64,000 bases of DNA from Intrasporangiaceae bacterium (GCA_021324575.1 JAJPIW010000083.1:40455-104454); one strand, 5' to 3'; positions 29,627-40,625 are shown, counted from the first letter of the stretch. Program-made: numbers and translations. The notes: generated by a model not told the origin, from the sequence alone.

Positions 29627-30151
29627 ATGAAGGCAACCAAGGCGATCCTCCACACCAACCTGGGCGACATCAACGTCACCCTCTTCCCCGACCAGGCCCC
29701 CAAGACCGTCGACAACTTCGCGACCCTCGCCACCGGCGAGCGCGAGTACAAGGACGACGCGGGCCGCACCAACCCGACCAAGTTCTACGACGGCCTGGTC
29801 TTCCACCGGGTCATCGACGGGTTCATGATCCAGGGCGGCTGCCCCCTCGGTCAGGGCGTCGGCGGCCCCGGCTACAACTTCGACGACGAGATCCATCCGG
29901 ACCTCCAGTTCGACAAGCCGTACCTCTTCGCCATGGCCAACGCCGGCAAGCGGGGCGGCAAGGGCACCAACGGCTCCCAGTTCTTCATCACCGTGGGCGC
30001 CACCCCGTGGCTCAACGGCAAGCACACGATCTTCGGCGAGGTCGCTGACGCCCCGAGCCGCGAGGTCGTCGACAAGATCTCCGGCACCCAGACCCGCCCC
30101 GGTGACCGTCCCGTCGAGGACGTCGTCATCGAGTCGGTCGAGATCAGCTGA
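29627..30151 (+). CDS. ppiA: Peptidyl-prolyl cis-trans isomerase (cyclophilin type)
   Basis: The 174-residue cytoplasmic cyclophilin catalyses proline isomerisation during protein folding. Core motifs are AILHTNLGDINVTLFPDQAP, FYDGLVFHRVIDGFMIQGG with the catalytic Arg, NGSQFFITVGATPWLNGKHT and IFGEV. No signal peptide is present. The ATG at 29627 matches the family start; the longer frame from 29540 is rejected. It precedes the rhomboid gene by 12 bases, the usual actinobacterial order ppiA-rhomboid-crgA. Confidence 0.95.
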   Translation: MKATKAILHTNLGDINVTLFPDQAPKTVDNFATLATGEREYKDDAGRTNPTKFYDGLVFHRVIDGFMIQGGCPLGQGVGGPGYNFDDEIHPDLQFDKPYLFAMANAGKRGGKGTNGSQFFITVGATPWLNGKHTIFGEVADAPSREVVDKISGTQTRPGDRPVEDVVIESVEIS

Positions 30152-30163
30152 CGCCGAGAACCC

Positions 30164-31078
30164 GTGACGACTCCACCCGGCGGCGGGCCCTACCAACCGG
30201 TGGGGCCCGCCGCCGGCTCAGAGCCGGAGCCGGAGCCGGTCTGCCCGCGGCACCCGGACCGGGTCGCCTACGTCCGCTGCCAGCGGTGCAACCGCCCGAC
30301 CTGTCCGCAGTGCCAGCGGCCGGCTGCCGTCGGCGTCCAGTGCGTCGACTGCGTCAAGGAGCAGGCCAGGACGACTCGGCCCACGCGCGCCGTCTTCGGC
30401 GGGCGCGCGTCGGGCGGACGGCCGGTCGTGACCTACACGATCATCGCGATCTGTGTGGTCATCTGGCTGGCCGAGCTGGTCAGCCCCGGGTTCGCCGACG
30501 ACGTCGCCTTCGCGCCCTTCCTCGGCCAGACCCAGCCGTGGCGCTTTGTCACCTCGGCCTTCGCCCACGACCGCAGCTTCGTGCTGCACATCGTGTTCAA
30601 CATGTACGCGCTGTTCGTCGTCGGCTCCTACCTCGAGCCACTCGTCGGTCGGGCCAAGTACGCCGCGATGTACCTCGCCAGCGCCCTCGGCGGCTCGGTG
30701 ATGTTCCTTCTCATCGCCAGCCCACCCACCCAGAGTGAGGTCGCGGCCGGCGACTACGGACTCTGGTACACCGGGCTCGTGGGTGCGTCGGGCGCGGTGT
30801 TCGGGCTGTTCGGGGCGCTCCTCGTGCTCAACCGGCGGCTCGGCCGGAGCTCGACCGGCATGTACGCCACCCTCGCCATCAATGCCGTGCTCGGCTTCAC
30901 CATCCCGGGCATCGCCTGGCAGGCCCACGTGGGCGGGTTCATCGTCGGCGCGGCCTGTGCGGCGGTGATCGCGTATGCCGGTCGCCCACCCAGACCGAAC
31001 CTCCAGTGGGCGGGCCTGGCCGGAATGTTGCTGCTCCTCGTGGCCGCAACGGTCGTCAAGTACGCGGTCGCCGGCTGA
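30164..31078 (+). CDS. Rhomboid family intramembrane serine protease with zinc-ribbon N terminus
   Basis: The 304-residue protein has a Cys-rich N-terminal module (CPRHPDRVAYVRCQRC and CPQCQRPAAVGVQCVDC, ~27-65) followed by a six-helix rhomboid domain. The catalytic serine is in GASGAVFGLFGA and the catalytic histidine in WQAHVGGFIVG; HIVFNMYALFVVG supplies the conserved His-Asn of TM2. It should cleave membrane proteins within the bilayer; targets are unknown. GTG start at 30164, 12 bases after ppiA, probably one operon. Confidence 0.92.
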   Translation: MTTPPGGGPYQPVGPAAGSEPEPEPVCPRHPDRVAYVRCQRCNRPTCPQCQRPAAVGVQCVDCVKEQARTTRPTRAVFGGRASGGRPVVTYTIIAICVVIWLAELVSPGFADDVAFAPFLGQTQPWRFVTSAFAHDRSFVLHIVFNMYALFVVGSYLEPLVGRAKYAAMYLASALGGSVMFLLIASPPTQSEVAAGDYGLWYTGLVGASGAVFGLFGALLVLNRRLGRSSTGMYATLAINAVLGFTIPGIAWQAHVGGFIVGAACAAVIAYAGRPPRPNLQWAGLAGMLLLLVAATVVKYAVAG

Positions 31079-31142
31079 CCGGCATACGAGCAGCACGACT
31101 GACTTACACGGCTGTCATTTCATCCCCAATGGGGATAACCCC

Positions 31143-31151
31143 TGTGGATAA
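31143..31151 (-). promoter_or_regulatory. Isolated DnaA box
   Basis: TGTGGATAA, the complement of TTATCCACA, lies in the rhomboid/crgA convergent gap (31079-31259) next to GGGGATAACC. It is a full match to the classical DnaA box, about 23 kb from oriC. Possible DnaA-titration or regulatory site (inference). Confidence 0.4.
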
Positions 31152-31259
31152 CGTCCCGTGAGTGTCCGGGGTCGCCCGGTCGACACCGGGTTCAGGACAA
31201 GCCTCCCAAAAGATCTGCGCCACGGTGCAGAAACCAGAAATGACGTGAGGCCCGGGTCG

Positions 31260-31529
31260 TCAGCGCCAGCGGGTCGTCATCGCGAAGCCGGACAGCATCA
31301 GGCCGAACCCGATGCCCAGGTTCCAGCGCCCGATCTGCGGGATCGGCCACTGCTGACCGCTGATGTAGAACGTCGCGGTCCAGAGCAGGCCGAGCACCAT
31401 CAGTCCGCACATGAGCGGCACGAACCACTGCGGGTTGCCGACCTTGACCTTCTGCGCCGCGGGTGGCGGGGTGAACGCCGGCTTGGACCGACCCTTGGAC
31501 TCGGGCACGAGGACACTCTCCTTGCTCAT
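31260..31529 (-). CDS. crgA: Cell division protein CrgA
   Basis: CrgA (89 residues) is a small septal membrane protein that coordinates division proteins and peptidoglycan synthesis in actinobacteria, interacting with FtsZ and PBPs. It has a hydrophilic N terminus (SKESVLVPESKGRSKP) and two membrane segments, WFVPLMCGLMVLGLLWTATF and LGIGFGLMLSGFAM, with the conserved IGRWNLGIGFG between them. Divergent from the DUF881-sortase genes and encoded near pknB/pbpA/rodA, the usual neighbourhood. Confidence 0.94.
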   Translation of the reverse strand: MSKESVLVPESKGRSKPAFTPPPAAQKVKVGNPQWFVPLMCGLMVLGLLWTATFYISGQQWPIPQIGRWNLGIGFGLMLSGFAMTTRWR

Positions 31530-31556
31530 GACTGACGTGCCTTAGCGTAGAGGCTG

Positions 31557-32297
31557 ATGGCGATGACGGTGCGCGGCAGGCTGACGCGGTGGGGGGTGCT
31601 GGTCCCCGTCGTGGGCCTCGTGGCGGGCGCCCTGTTCTCCTCCAGCTCACGTGCTGCCAAGGGGGCCGACCTCCGCTCGACGACCGCCAACCTGCCCGAC
31701 CTGATCCGCAAGCAGACCCGCGCCAACCAGCTCCGGGCCGCCGAGCTGGACGCCACCCAGGCCCAGGTCGATGCCCTGGAGAAGTCCTCGGCGCCCTTCG
31801 ACCAGGACCTCAAACGGCTCCAGACCAAGGCCGACGCGCTCGCCGTCACCGTCGGCCGCACCCCGGTGCAAGGACCCGGCATCACGGTCTCGCTCAACGA
31901 CTCACCGCTGCGCGGCGACCAGATCCCCGACGGCCTCGGCGTCGACGACATCGTCGTCCACCAGCAGGACGTCCAGGCCGTCGTCAACGCGCTGTGGCGC
32001 GGCGGTGCCGAGGCGATGATGCTCATGGACCAGCGGGTCATCGCCACGAGTGCGGTCCGGTGCGTCGGCAACACCCTCATCCTCCAGGGCCGGGTCTACT
32101 CCCCGCCCTTCGTGATCAGAGCGATCGGCGACCGTGCAACCATGTCCGATGCCCTTGTCACCGACCCGCAGGTCAGCCTCTACCGCGAGTACGTCGCGGT
32201 CGCCCAGCTCGGCTACGACGTGAAGACGTCGAGCAACCTCACCTTCCCGGCCTTCTCCGGCTCGATCAAGATGACGTATGCCGCAACAGGCAGCTGA
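31557..32297 (+). CDS. DUF881 family protein
   Basis: The 246-residue protein has an N-terminal membrane segment or signal (WGVLVPVVGLVAGALFSSSS), a coiled segment (RANQLRAAELDATQAQVDAL) and a DUF881 domain containing GPGITVSLNDSP, VVHQQDVQAVVNALW and GAEAMMLMDQRV. DUF881 proteins are envelope-associated in Gram-positives (YlxW/YlxX relatives in Bacillus, next to division genes); the exact role is unknown. Start ATG 31557 or 31563. It overlaps the following sortase gene by 20 bases. Confidence 0.85.
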   Translation: MAMTVRGRLTRWGVLVPVVGLVAGALFSSSSRAAKGADLRSTTANLPDLIRKQTRANQLRAAELDATQAQVDALEKSSAPFDQDLKRLQTKADALAVTVGRTPVQGPGITVSLNDSPLRGDQIPDGLGVDDIVVHQQDVQAVVNALWRGGAEAMMLMDQRVIATSAVRCVGNTLILQGRVYSPPFVIRAIGDRATMSDALVTDPQVSLYREYVAVAQLGYDVKTSSNLTFPAFSGSIKMTYAATGS

Positions 32298-33012
32298 GCC
32301 GCAGCCCGCCCACCCCAGCGCGCGGGTCCGCGTCGCGGCGGCCATCGTGTCGTTCATCGGTGAGCTGTGCATCACGGCAGGGCTACTGCTCTTCGCCTTT
32401 CTCGCCTGGCAGCTGTGGTGGACCGACGTCGTCGCCAACAAGGACCAGGCGGCCCAGGTCCAGGCGATCGAGCACTCCTTCGACACCGCACCGCCGACCA
32501 AGAAGCCCGGTGCCAAGCCCAAGCCGGCCAACCTCGGCGACGCGTTCGCGCTCGTGCGGATCCCGCGCTTCGGGAAGGGCTACGTCCGGCCGGTCCACGA
32601 GGGCACCGCGGCCGACGTGCTGGACCGGGGCATCGGGCACTATGTCGGCACCGCGCTGCCCGGTCAGGTCGGCAACTTCGCCACCGCCGGCCACCGGACG
32701 ACCTACGGCAAGCCGTACGCCGACATCGACACCCTGCGCGTCGGTGACCGGATCGTCGTCGAGACGCGCACGGCATACGACGTCTATGTCGTGACCGACC
32801 ACCAGATCGTCCTGCCCACCCAGGTCGACGTCATCGACCCCGTCCCGAGCAAGCCGGGGGTCGCGCCGACGATCGCCGTGATGACGATGACCTCGTGCAA
32901 CCCCAAGTTCAGCGCGGCGCAGCGCTACGTCGTGCATGCCAGGCTGGACCACGCCTACACCCGCGCGCAGGGCCTGCCGGCCGGCACGCTCACCCCCCCG
33001 AAGGGCGGCTGA
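32278..33012 (+). CDS. srtE: Class E sortase
   Basis: A 244-residue membrane-anchored transpeptidase that attaches surface proteins to peptidoglycan or makes pilin-like links. One N-terminal membrane segment (VAAAIVSFIGELCITAGLLL) precedes the sortase domain. The catalytic His is in ATAGHRTTYG, and the Cys in MTMTSCNPKFSAAQRYVV is followed by Arg at the right distance. Class E enzymes of actinobacteria usually prefer LAxTG rather than LPxTG signals (family knowledge). Its start overlaps the end of the DUF881 gene. Confidence 0.92.
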   Translation: MPQQAAEPQPAHPSARVRVAAAIVSFIGELCITAGLLLFAFLAWQLWWTDVVANKDQAAQVQAIEHSFDTAPPTKKPGAKPKPANLGDAFALVRIPRFGKGYVRPVHEGTAADVLDRGIGHYVGTALPGQVGNFATAGHRTTYGKPYADIDTLRVGDRIVVETRTAYDVYVVTDHQIVLPTQVDVIDPVPSKPGVAPTIAVMTMTSCNPKFSAAQRYVVHARLDHAYTRAQGLPAGTLTPPKGG

Positions 33013-33018
33013 CCCGTC

Positions 33019-33180
33019 ATGTATGCCGCGCTCTGGCGCCTGCTGCCCGGCCCACCTCTCGTGCGAGCACTGATCTGCCTCGTGCTGATACTTGCCGTGC
33101 TCGCCGTCTGCTTCACCTGGGTGTTCCCGTGGCTCGCGCCGCACATGCCCTTCAACGATGTCACTGTGGGAGACCACTGA
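33019..33180 (+). CDS. Small single-pass membrane protein
   Basis: A 53-residue protein with one membrane helix (LICLVLILAVLAVCFTWVFP) flanked by MYAALWRLLPGPPLVRA and a short tail APHMPFNDVTVGDH. It sits six bases after the sortase gene and 13 bases before pabA. A similar small membrane protein is common at this position in related actinobacteria. Function unknown. Its ATG overlaps a GTATGCC motif. Confidence 0.7.
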   Translation: MYAALWRLLPGPPLVRALICLVLILAVLAVCFTWVFPWLAPHMPFNDVTVGDH

Positions 33181-33193
33181 TGGGAGACCACCG

Positions 33194-33832
33194 ATGAGCC
33201 GCATCCTCGTAGTCGACAACTACGACAGCTTCGTCTTCACCATCGTCGGCTACCTCGAGCAGCTCGGCGCCGACTGTCACGTCGTGCGCAACGACGCCGT
33301 CACGCCGAAGGAGGCCGCGGCATACGACGGGGTTCTCGTCTCTCCCGGCCCAGGCACGCCCGAGGAGGCCGGGGTGTCGATGGCGATGATCGAGGCGTGT
33401 GCCGAGCGGGCCCAGCCGATGCTCGGGGTGTGTCTCGGCCACCAGGCGCTCGGTGTGGTCATGGGGGCGACCGTCGGCCGGGCGCCCGAGCTGCTCCACG
33501 GCAAGACCTCGGAGGTCCTCCACGACGGGACGGGGGTCCTTGCCGGGCTGGCCTCTCCGTTCACGGCGACCCGCTACCACTCGCTGACGATCGACCCGCC
33601 GACCCTGCCCGACGCGCTCCTCGCCATCGGGCACACCGAGAGCGGGATCATCATGGCCGTCCGGCACCGTGACCTCCCGCTGCACGGGGTCCAGTTCCAC
33701 CCCGAGTCGGTGCTCACCGTCGGCGGTCACCGGCTGCTCGCGAACTGGCTCGTCCTCACCGGTATGCCGGGCGCGGTCGAGGCCGCCCGTGGCCTGTCTC
33801 CCCTGGTCGGCTCAGCAGGCTCGGCCGGCTGA
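33194..33832 (+). CDS. pabA: Anthranilate/aminodeoxychorismate synthase glutamine amidotransferase
   Basis: This class I glutamine amidotransferase (212 residues) supplies ammonia to PabB or TrpE, for folate or tryptophan synthesis. The start SRILVVDNYDSFVFTIVGYL is typical, the nucleophile is in MLGVCLGHQALG, and the His-Glu pair in LHGVQFHPESVLT. The pairing subunit is not in the window. The ATG at 33194 follows GGGAG. It lies next to pknB in most actinobacteria, as here; the two are convergent, 26 bp apart. Confidence 0.92.
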   Translation: MSRILVVDNYDSFVFTIVGYLEQLGADCHVVRNDAVTPKEAAAYDGVLVSPGPGTPEEAGVSMAMIEACAERAQPMLGVCLGHQALGVVMGATVGRAPELLHGKTSEVLHDGTGVLAGLASPFTATRYHSLTIDPPTLPDALLAIGHTESGIIMAVRHRDLPLHGVQFHPESVLTVGGHRLLANWLVLTGMPGAVEAARGLSPLVGSAGSAG

Positions 33833-33858
33833 GGCCGGCAGACCGCGAAGCCTGCGGC

Positions 33859-35787
<1,929 letters not shown>

Positions 35788-35866
35788 GATGATCCCTTCC
35801 CATGCCTGGAGTCCAGACTCCAGACCAACCTCTCGTATGCCGTGTGTGCCGGCGGCCACCCCGTCG

Positions 35867-37327
35867 TCACGAGCCGAGCACCGCCTTCATGATGTCGCGC
35901 GCGATCGGTCCGGCGACCCGTCCACCGGCGGCCTCGCTGCCCGCGTTGCCACCGTCCTCCACGACGACGGCGACGGCGACCTTGGGGTTGGTGGCCGGGG
36001 CGAACCCGGTGAACCAGGCGTGCGGGTTGGCGCCCACCTCGTGCTCGGCGGTGCCGGTCTTGCCGGCGACGCTGACTCCGGGAATCTGCGCCGGAGTGCC
36101 GGTGCCGGAATGGACGACGCCGACCATCATGTCGCGCAGCTCGCCGGCCACCTCCGGGGTGATCGCCTGGCTCAGCTCCTGCGGGCTGGGCGCGTCGACG
36201 ACGCTGAGGTCGGAGTCGACGACGGCCGCCTTGACCAGGTAGGGCTTCATGACCACCCCGCCGTTGCCGATGGCCGCGGAGATGAGAGCCACCTGGAGAG
36301 GGGTCATCCGGACGTCGTACTGGCCGATCGAGGACTGGGCCAGCTGCGGCGGGTTGAGGTCGGCGGGGACGCTGCTCGGCGTGACCCGCATCGGGATCGA
36401 CAGGGCGTCGCCGACACCGAACTTGGCCGCCTGCGCCCGCAGCGCGTCGGCCCCGATCTGCATGCCGAGCCAGCCGAACGCGGGGTTGCACGAGATCCGC
36501 AACGCCTCGGTCATCGTCACCTTGCCGCTGCTCGAGCAGGGTCGGTGTCCTTCGTTGGGCAGGCCGACGCTGGTCTGCGGCAGGTCGAGCACCGCCGGGC
36601 CGGGCAGCACGCTCTGGGGCGTGAACTTGCCGCCGGACAGCGCTGCCGCGGCGGTGACCAGCTTGAAGGTCGACCCGGGCGGGTAGAGGTTGCCGGCGAT
36701 GGCTCGGTCGACCATCGGCTGGGTCTTGTCCCCGGTGAGCTGCTTCCAGGCCTTCTCGGTGGCCGTGGTGTCGTGGCTGGCCAGGGCGGTGGGGTCGTAT
36801 GCCGGGTGGCTGACAAGCGCGAGGATGGCGCCGGTCTGCGGGTCGATGGCGACGGCGGCGCCACGCTGGTTGCCCAGCCCCTCGTCGGCGGCCTTCTGCG
36901 CGGCCGGGTTGATGGTCAGCTCCAGGCTGGCGCCGTGGGGCTGCTTGCCGACGAGCATGTCGGTGATCCGCCGGTAGAACAGCTTGTCGCTGCTCCCGGA
37001 CAGCAGGTCGTTCTCACTGCCCTCCAGCCCGCCGCCGGCGCCGTAGAGGAAGGAGTAGTAGCCCGTGATGTGGCCGTAGAGGTCGCCGTCGGTGTAGGTC
37101 CGCTGCCACTGGTACTCGTCCTTGCTCGGCACCGACTGGGCGACCGGCTTGCCGGCGACGAGGATCTGGCCGCGCTCGCGGCCGAACGTCGACAGCAGGG
37201 TCCGCCGGTTGTCCGGGCGCGCGTTGAGCGACTTGGCGAGGGCGAACTGGATCGTCGTCGTCGAGACCAGCAAGCAGGCGAAGAGGAAGGCGACGACGAC
37301 CGAGAGCCGCCGGATGGGGTTGTTCAC
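35867..37327 (-). CDS. pbpA: Penicillin-binding protein 2-like transpeptidase PbpA
   Basis: A class B penicillin-binding protein of 486 residues that cross-links peptidoglycan for elongation/septation together with RodA. One N-terminal membrane segment (LSVVVAFLFACLLVSTTTIQ) precedes a short dimerisation module. The active-site serine is in YPPGSTFKLVTAAAAL (SxxK), then SxN as ISCNPAF and KTG as SVAGKTGTAEH. The GTG at 37325-37327 overlaps the rodA stop (GTGA); longer readings through rodA in this frame are shadows. Confidence 0.95.
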   Translation of the reverse strand: MNNPIRRLSVVVAFLFACLLVSTTTIQFALAKSLNARPDNRRTLLSTFGRERGQILVAGKPVAQSVPSKDEYQWQRTYTDGDLYGHITGYYSFLYGAGGGLEGSENDLLSGSSDKLFYRRITDMLVGKQPHGASLELTINPAAQKAADEGLGNQRGAAVAIDPQTGAILALVSHPAYDPTALASHDTTATEKAWKQLTGDKTQPMVDRAIAGNLYPPGSTFKLVTAAAALSGGKFTPQSVLPGPAVLDLPQTSVGLPNEGHRPCSSSGKVTMTEALRISCNPAFGWLGMQIGADALRAQAAKFGVGDALSIPMRVTPSSVPADLNPPQLAQSSIGQYDVRMTPLQVALISAAIGNGGVVMKPYLVKAAVVDSDLSVVDAPSPQELSQAITPEVAGELRDMMVGVVHSGTGTPAQIPGVSVAGKTGTAEHEVGANPHAWFTGFAPATNPKVAVAVVVEDGGNAGSEAAGGRVAGPIARDIMKAVLGS

Positions 37328-38706
37328 CGCACCCTCACCACCTGGGTGTCCTCGGAGGACCGTGGGCGCGGGGCGACGACGTCGGGCATCGGGCGCCGGG
37401 CCTGGTCGCTGATCCGCAGGAGCAGGGCCACCAGGGTCCAGTTCGCGAGGAGCGAGGATCCGCCGGCGGAGAGGAACGGCATCGTGAGCCCGGTCAGCGG
37501 GATGACCCGGGTGACGCCGCCCACGACGACGAAGCACTGGAGAGCGACCGAGAACGAGAGCCCGGTGGCGAGCAGCTTGCCGAACCCGTCGCGGACGCCG
37601 ATCGCCGTGCGCAGACCGCGCTCGACGAGGATCGCGTAGAGGAGCAGCATCGCCATCAGCCCGATCAGGCCGATCTCCTCCCCGAAGCTGGGGATGATGA
37701 AGTCGGACTCGGCGAAGTAGGTGATGTCCGGGCGACCCCGGCCCAGGCCGGTCCCGAACATGCCGCCGCTCGCCATCCCCATGAGCCCCTTGGCCAGCTG
37801 GTCGGACCGCTGCAGCGCCTCGGGCGAGAACGTGTGCAGCCACAGCAGGACGCGGGTCTGGACGTGCCCGAAGAGGAGGAACGCGGCATACGCGCCGGCG
37901 CTGAAGAGCAGCATGCCGATGGCGATCCACGACACCCGCTCGGTCGCGACGTAGAGCATGGCGACGAACAGGCCGAAGAAGAGCAGCGAGGTCCCCAGGT
38001 CGTTCTCGAAGACGAGGACGCCGATCGAGAGCAGCCAGGCGACCATGATCGGACCGAGGTCGCGCGCCCGCGGCAGGGTGAGGCCGAGGAGCTTGCGGCC
38101 CGCCACGGACAGGGCGTCGCGGGTCCGGACGAGGTAGGACGCGAAGAAGATGGTGAGGACGATCTTGGCGACCTCGCCGGGCTGGAAGGTGAACGGCCCC
38201 AGCTTGATCCAGATCTGGGCGCCCAGGACGGGATGCCGTATGCCGGGCACGAGCGGCAGGAGCAGCAGGACGAAGCCGGTGAGCGCCGCGACGAAGGTGT
38301 AGCGCCGCAGCACGCGGTGGTCGCGCAGCATGATGAGCACACCGAGGGCGATGGCGACCCCGAGCGCGGTCCAGGTCAGCTGCTTGAGCGCCAGCCCTCC
38401 GGCGAAGGTCCGGTCGTGGGCCAGGTCGAGGCGGTGGATCATGACCAGGCCCAGCCCGTTGAGCAGGGTCGCGACGGGGAGCAGGATCGGGTCGGCATAC
38501 GGGGCCCGCCACCGCAGCACGACGTGGAAGGTGAGAGCGATCCCGAGCAGCCCGGCCACGCCGTAGAGCAGGTCCGGCGGGAGCGTGTCGTGCACGGCGA
38601 TCTCGACGTTGCAGTAGGCCAGCGTGACGATCGCGGCGGCGAACAGGAGCAGGAGCAGCTCCACGTTGCGGCCGCGTCGGGGGCGCAGTGAGGCGATGGC
38701 GGTCAT
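37324..38706 (-). CDS. rodA: FtsW/RodA/SpoVE family peptidoglycan glycosyltransferase
   Basis: The 460-residue SEDS protein polymerises peptidoglycan glycan strands in the membrane. About ten hydrophobic segments are present. Hallmarks are LGAQIWIKLGPFTFQPGEVAKI, LVFENDLGTSLLFFGLFVAML and FGEEIGLIGLMAMLLLYAIL, plus PLTGLTMPFLSAGGSS near the end. Its partner is PbpA, whose start overlaps its stop. Its own ATG overlaps the phosphatase stop by four bases. Being in the pbpA-pknB operon, it is RodA rather than FtsW. Confidence 0.95.
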   Translation of the reverse strand: MTAIASLRPRRGRNVELLLLLFAAAIVTLAYCNVEIAVHDTLPPDLLYGVAGLLGIALTFHVVLRWRAPYADPILLPVATLLNGLGLVMIHRLDLAHDRTFAGGLALKQLTWTALGVAIALGVLIMLRDHRVLRRYTFVAALTGFVLLLLPLVPGIRHPVLGAQIWIKLGPFTFQPGEVAKIVLTIFFASYLVRTRDALSVAGRKLLGLTLPRARDLGPIMVAWLLSIGVLVFENDLGTSLLFFGLFVAMLYVATERVSWIAIGMLLFSAGAYAAFLLFGHVQTRVLLWLHTFSPEALQRSDQLAKGLMGMASGGMFGTGLGRGRPDITYFAESDFIIPSFGEEIGLIGLMAMLLLYAILVERGLRTAIGVRDGFGKLLATGLSFSVALQCFVVVGGVTRVIPLTGLTMPFLSAGGSSLLANWTLVALLLRISDQARRPMPDVVAPRPRSSEDTQVVRVR

Positions 38707-40097
38707 GGCGCCGTGCTCGAGGTCTTGGCGGCCGGACCGGTGTTGGTCGTGCCTGCTGTCCCGCTCGAGGTCGTGGACGGGCTGGCCGGTTGGGTCGGGG
38801 TCGTGTCGGTGGCCTCACCCAACGTGACGGCGCAGTCCCGGCCCGCCGCCTTGGCGAGCACGCAGGCGGCGGCCTGGGCGCGCAGGAAGTCGACCCGGTT
38901 GGCGGCGGCGGCCGCGTCGGGCTGGTCCGCGCCGCGCCGGACGGAGTCGGCGAGCGAGCTCGGCAGGTCGCTGACCAGGACCTCGGAAGCGGCCACGGCG
39001 TGCGACAGGTGGACCGGGCCGACCGAGGCGTCGATGCCCTGGAAGACGGTGACGTAGCCGAGCTGGGAGCCGATGTAGTACTGCTGCTGGGTCCAGGCGT
39101 ACCCGGCATACGTGCCGCCGGCGAGGACGACGAGGGCGGCGAGGAGGATGGCGAGCGCCCGCAGCCGGCGGATGCCGCGCGAGTGGCCACCCTGCTCGGC
39201 AAGGGCGACCTCGTCGTCGGCCTCCTCGAAGTGCGGGCCGGAGGTCTCGACGCCGAGTGCCGCAGCCTTCTCGGCGGGCGTGACCGGAATGGGGCGTGTG
39301 CCGCCGGCTCCCTTGCGCCGCAAAGCCGCTGAGCCGACGATCTCCGGGGTGGTGGACGGTGGCTCCTGCTTGGCGACGTCGATGATGTCGCCGACGATGA
39401 CCGTGACGTTGTCGGGTGCGCCGGCCCGCAGGGCGAGGTCGACGAGCTGGTCGGCGGTCGTGCCCGCATCGGCGGCACCGACGAGCAGCTCGTTGATCGT
39501 GTCGGCGGCGACGTAGTCGGTGAGACCGTCGGAGGCGATGAGGTAGCGGTCACCGGGGCGGGCCTCGCGGACGACGAGGTCGGGCTCGTCCTCGGGTCGT
39601 CCGGTGAGGACCCGGGTGACCAGCGAGCGCTGGGGGTGGACCATCGCGTCGCTCGCGCTGATCCGGCCCTCGTCGACGAGCGACTGGACGAAGGAGTGGT
39701 CCTTGGTGATCTGGGTGACCTCGCCGCCGCGGGCGAGGAAGGCGCGGGAGTCGCCGATGTGGGCGAGGATCAGCTTGTTGCGGGACCGGAGGATGGCGAT
39801 GAGGGTGGTCCCCATGCCGTCGAGGGACGGCTCGTCCTCGATGCGTTGCGCGAGCTCGGTGTTGGCGCTGTGGATCCGGTCCAGGAGCGCCCGCCCGGCC
39901 TCGGCGCTGCCGAGCGCCTCGTCGTCGAGGTCGACGAGCGAGCCGATGACGATCGAGGAGGCGATGTCGCCGCCGGCGTGGCCGCCCATGCCGTCGGCCA
40001 TCGCCAGGAGGTGCGGGCCGGCATACCCGCTGTCCTGGTTGTTGGACCGCACCATGCCCACGTGCGAGCGGGCGGCGTAGTCGATGGCGATCGTCAC
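38703..40097 (-). CDS. pstP: PP2C-family serine/threonine phosphatase PstP
   Basis: The 464-residue phosphatase reverses PknB phosphorylation. The PP2C domain (~1-240) contains SNNQDSGYAGPHLLAMADGM and GGHAGGD, with metal-binding Asp residues, LAHIGDSRAFL, and GAPDNVTVIVGDI. One membrane helix (ALAILLAALVVLAGGTYAGY, ~310-330) is followed by a Thr/Ala-rich exterior part ending STTSSGTAGT. GTG start at 40097. It lies six bases after fhaB and overlaps rodA. Confidence 0.95.
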   Translation of the reverse strand: MTIAIDYAARSHVGMVRSNNQDSGYAGPHLLAMADGMGGHAGGDIASSIVIGSLVDLDDEALGSAEAGRALLDRIHSANTELAQRIEDEPSLDGMGTTLIAILRSRNKLILAHIGDSRAFLARGGEVTQITKDHSFVQSLVDEGRISASDAMVHPQRSLVTRVLTGRPEDEPDLVVREARPGDRYLIASDGLTDYVAADTINELLVGAADAGTTADQLVDLALRAGAPDNVTVIVGDIIDVAKQEPPSTTPEIVGSAALRRKGAGGTRPIPVTPAEKAAALGVETSGPHFEEADDEVALAEQGGHSRGIRRLRALAILLAALVVLAGGTYAGYAWTQQQYYIGSQLGYVTVFQGIDASVGPVHLSHAVAASEVLVSDLPSSLADSVRRGADQPDAAAAANRVDFLRAQAAACVLAKAAGRDCAVTLGEATDTTPTQPASPSTTSSGTAGTTNTGPAAKTSSTAP

Positions 40098-40103
40098 GAG
40101 GGA

Positions 40104-40625
40104 CTACCGCCGCAGCTCGACGACGGTCTTGCCGATCCGCAGCTGGCTGCCGACCTCGACCGGTGACGGGGTCGTGAGCTTCATGCCGTCCAGGTAGGTG
40201 CCGTTGGTGGAGCCGAGATCCTCGGCCACCCAGCCCTTGGCGTCGCGGTGCAGGCGGACGTGTCGGCCGCTCGCGTAGTCGTCGTCGAGGACCAGGCTGG
40301 CCTCGGGGTTGCGGCCGATGAGGGTGCCGGACTCGCGCAGCGGCAGGGTCGTGCCGGCGAGGGGCCCCTCGGTGACGACGAGATGGGTCGGGACCCGGGC
40401 GTCGGCCTTGGTGGCCTTGGCCTGGGCGCGTTGCTCGCTGCGGCTCAGCTTGCGTGGGGGAGCGGTCGTGGCGGCGGCCGGCTGGGTCGGGGGCTGGGTC
40501 GTCGGACGACGCAGGACGCGGGTGCCGTAGAGGTCGCCCCGGAGCACGCCGACGACGGAGAACACGAAGAGCCAGAGCAGCGCCAGCAGACCGAGGCGCA
40601 TGAGGGTGACGGTCAGCTCGCCCAT
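40104..40625 (-). CDS. fhaB: FHA domain protein FhaB (FipA-type)
   Basis: The 173-residue protein has an N-terminal membrane helix (MRLGLLALLWLFVFSVVGVL) and a C-terminal FHA phosphothreonine-binding domain (~95-173) with GTLIGRNPEASLVLDDDYAS, GRHVRLHRDAKGWVAEDLG and STNGTYLDG. In M. tuberculosis FhaB links PknB signalling to division proteins. The ATG at 40625 starts GELTVTLMRLG, the conserved N terminus; the longer frame to 40679 runs back into fhaA. It begins one base after the fhaA stop. Confidence 0.92.
   Translation of the reverse strand: MGELTVTLMRLGLLALLWLFVFSVVGVLRGDLYGTRVLRRPTTQPPTQPAAATTAPPRKLSRSEQRAQAKATKADARVPTHLVVTEGPLAGTTLPLRESGTLIGRNPEASLVLDDDYASGRHVRLHRDAKGWVAEDLGSTNGTYLDGMKLTTPSPVEVGSQLRIGKTVVELRR

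Noticed and set aside
35867..39553. A 1228-residue protein extending pbpA upstream
   Set aside because: The extension is an antisense-like shadow through rodA and pstP; the GTG at 37327 gives the conserved PBP start.
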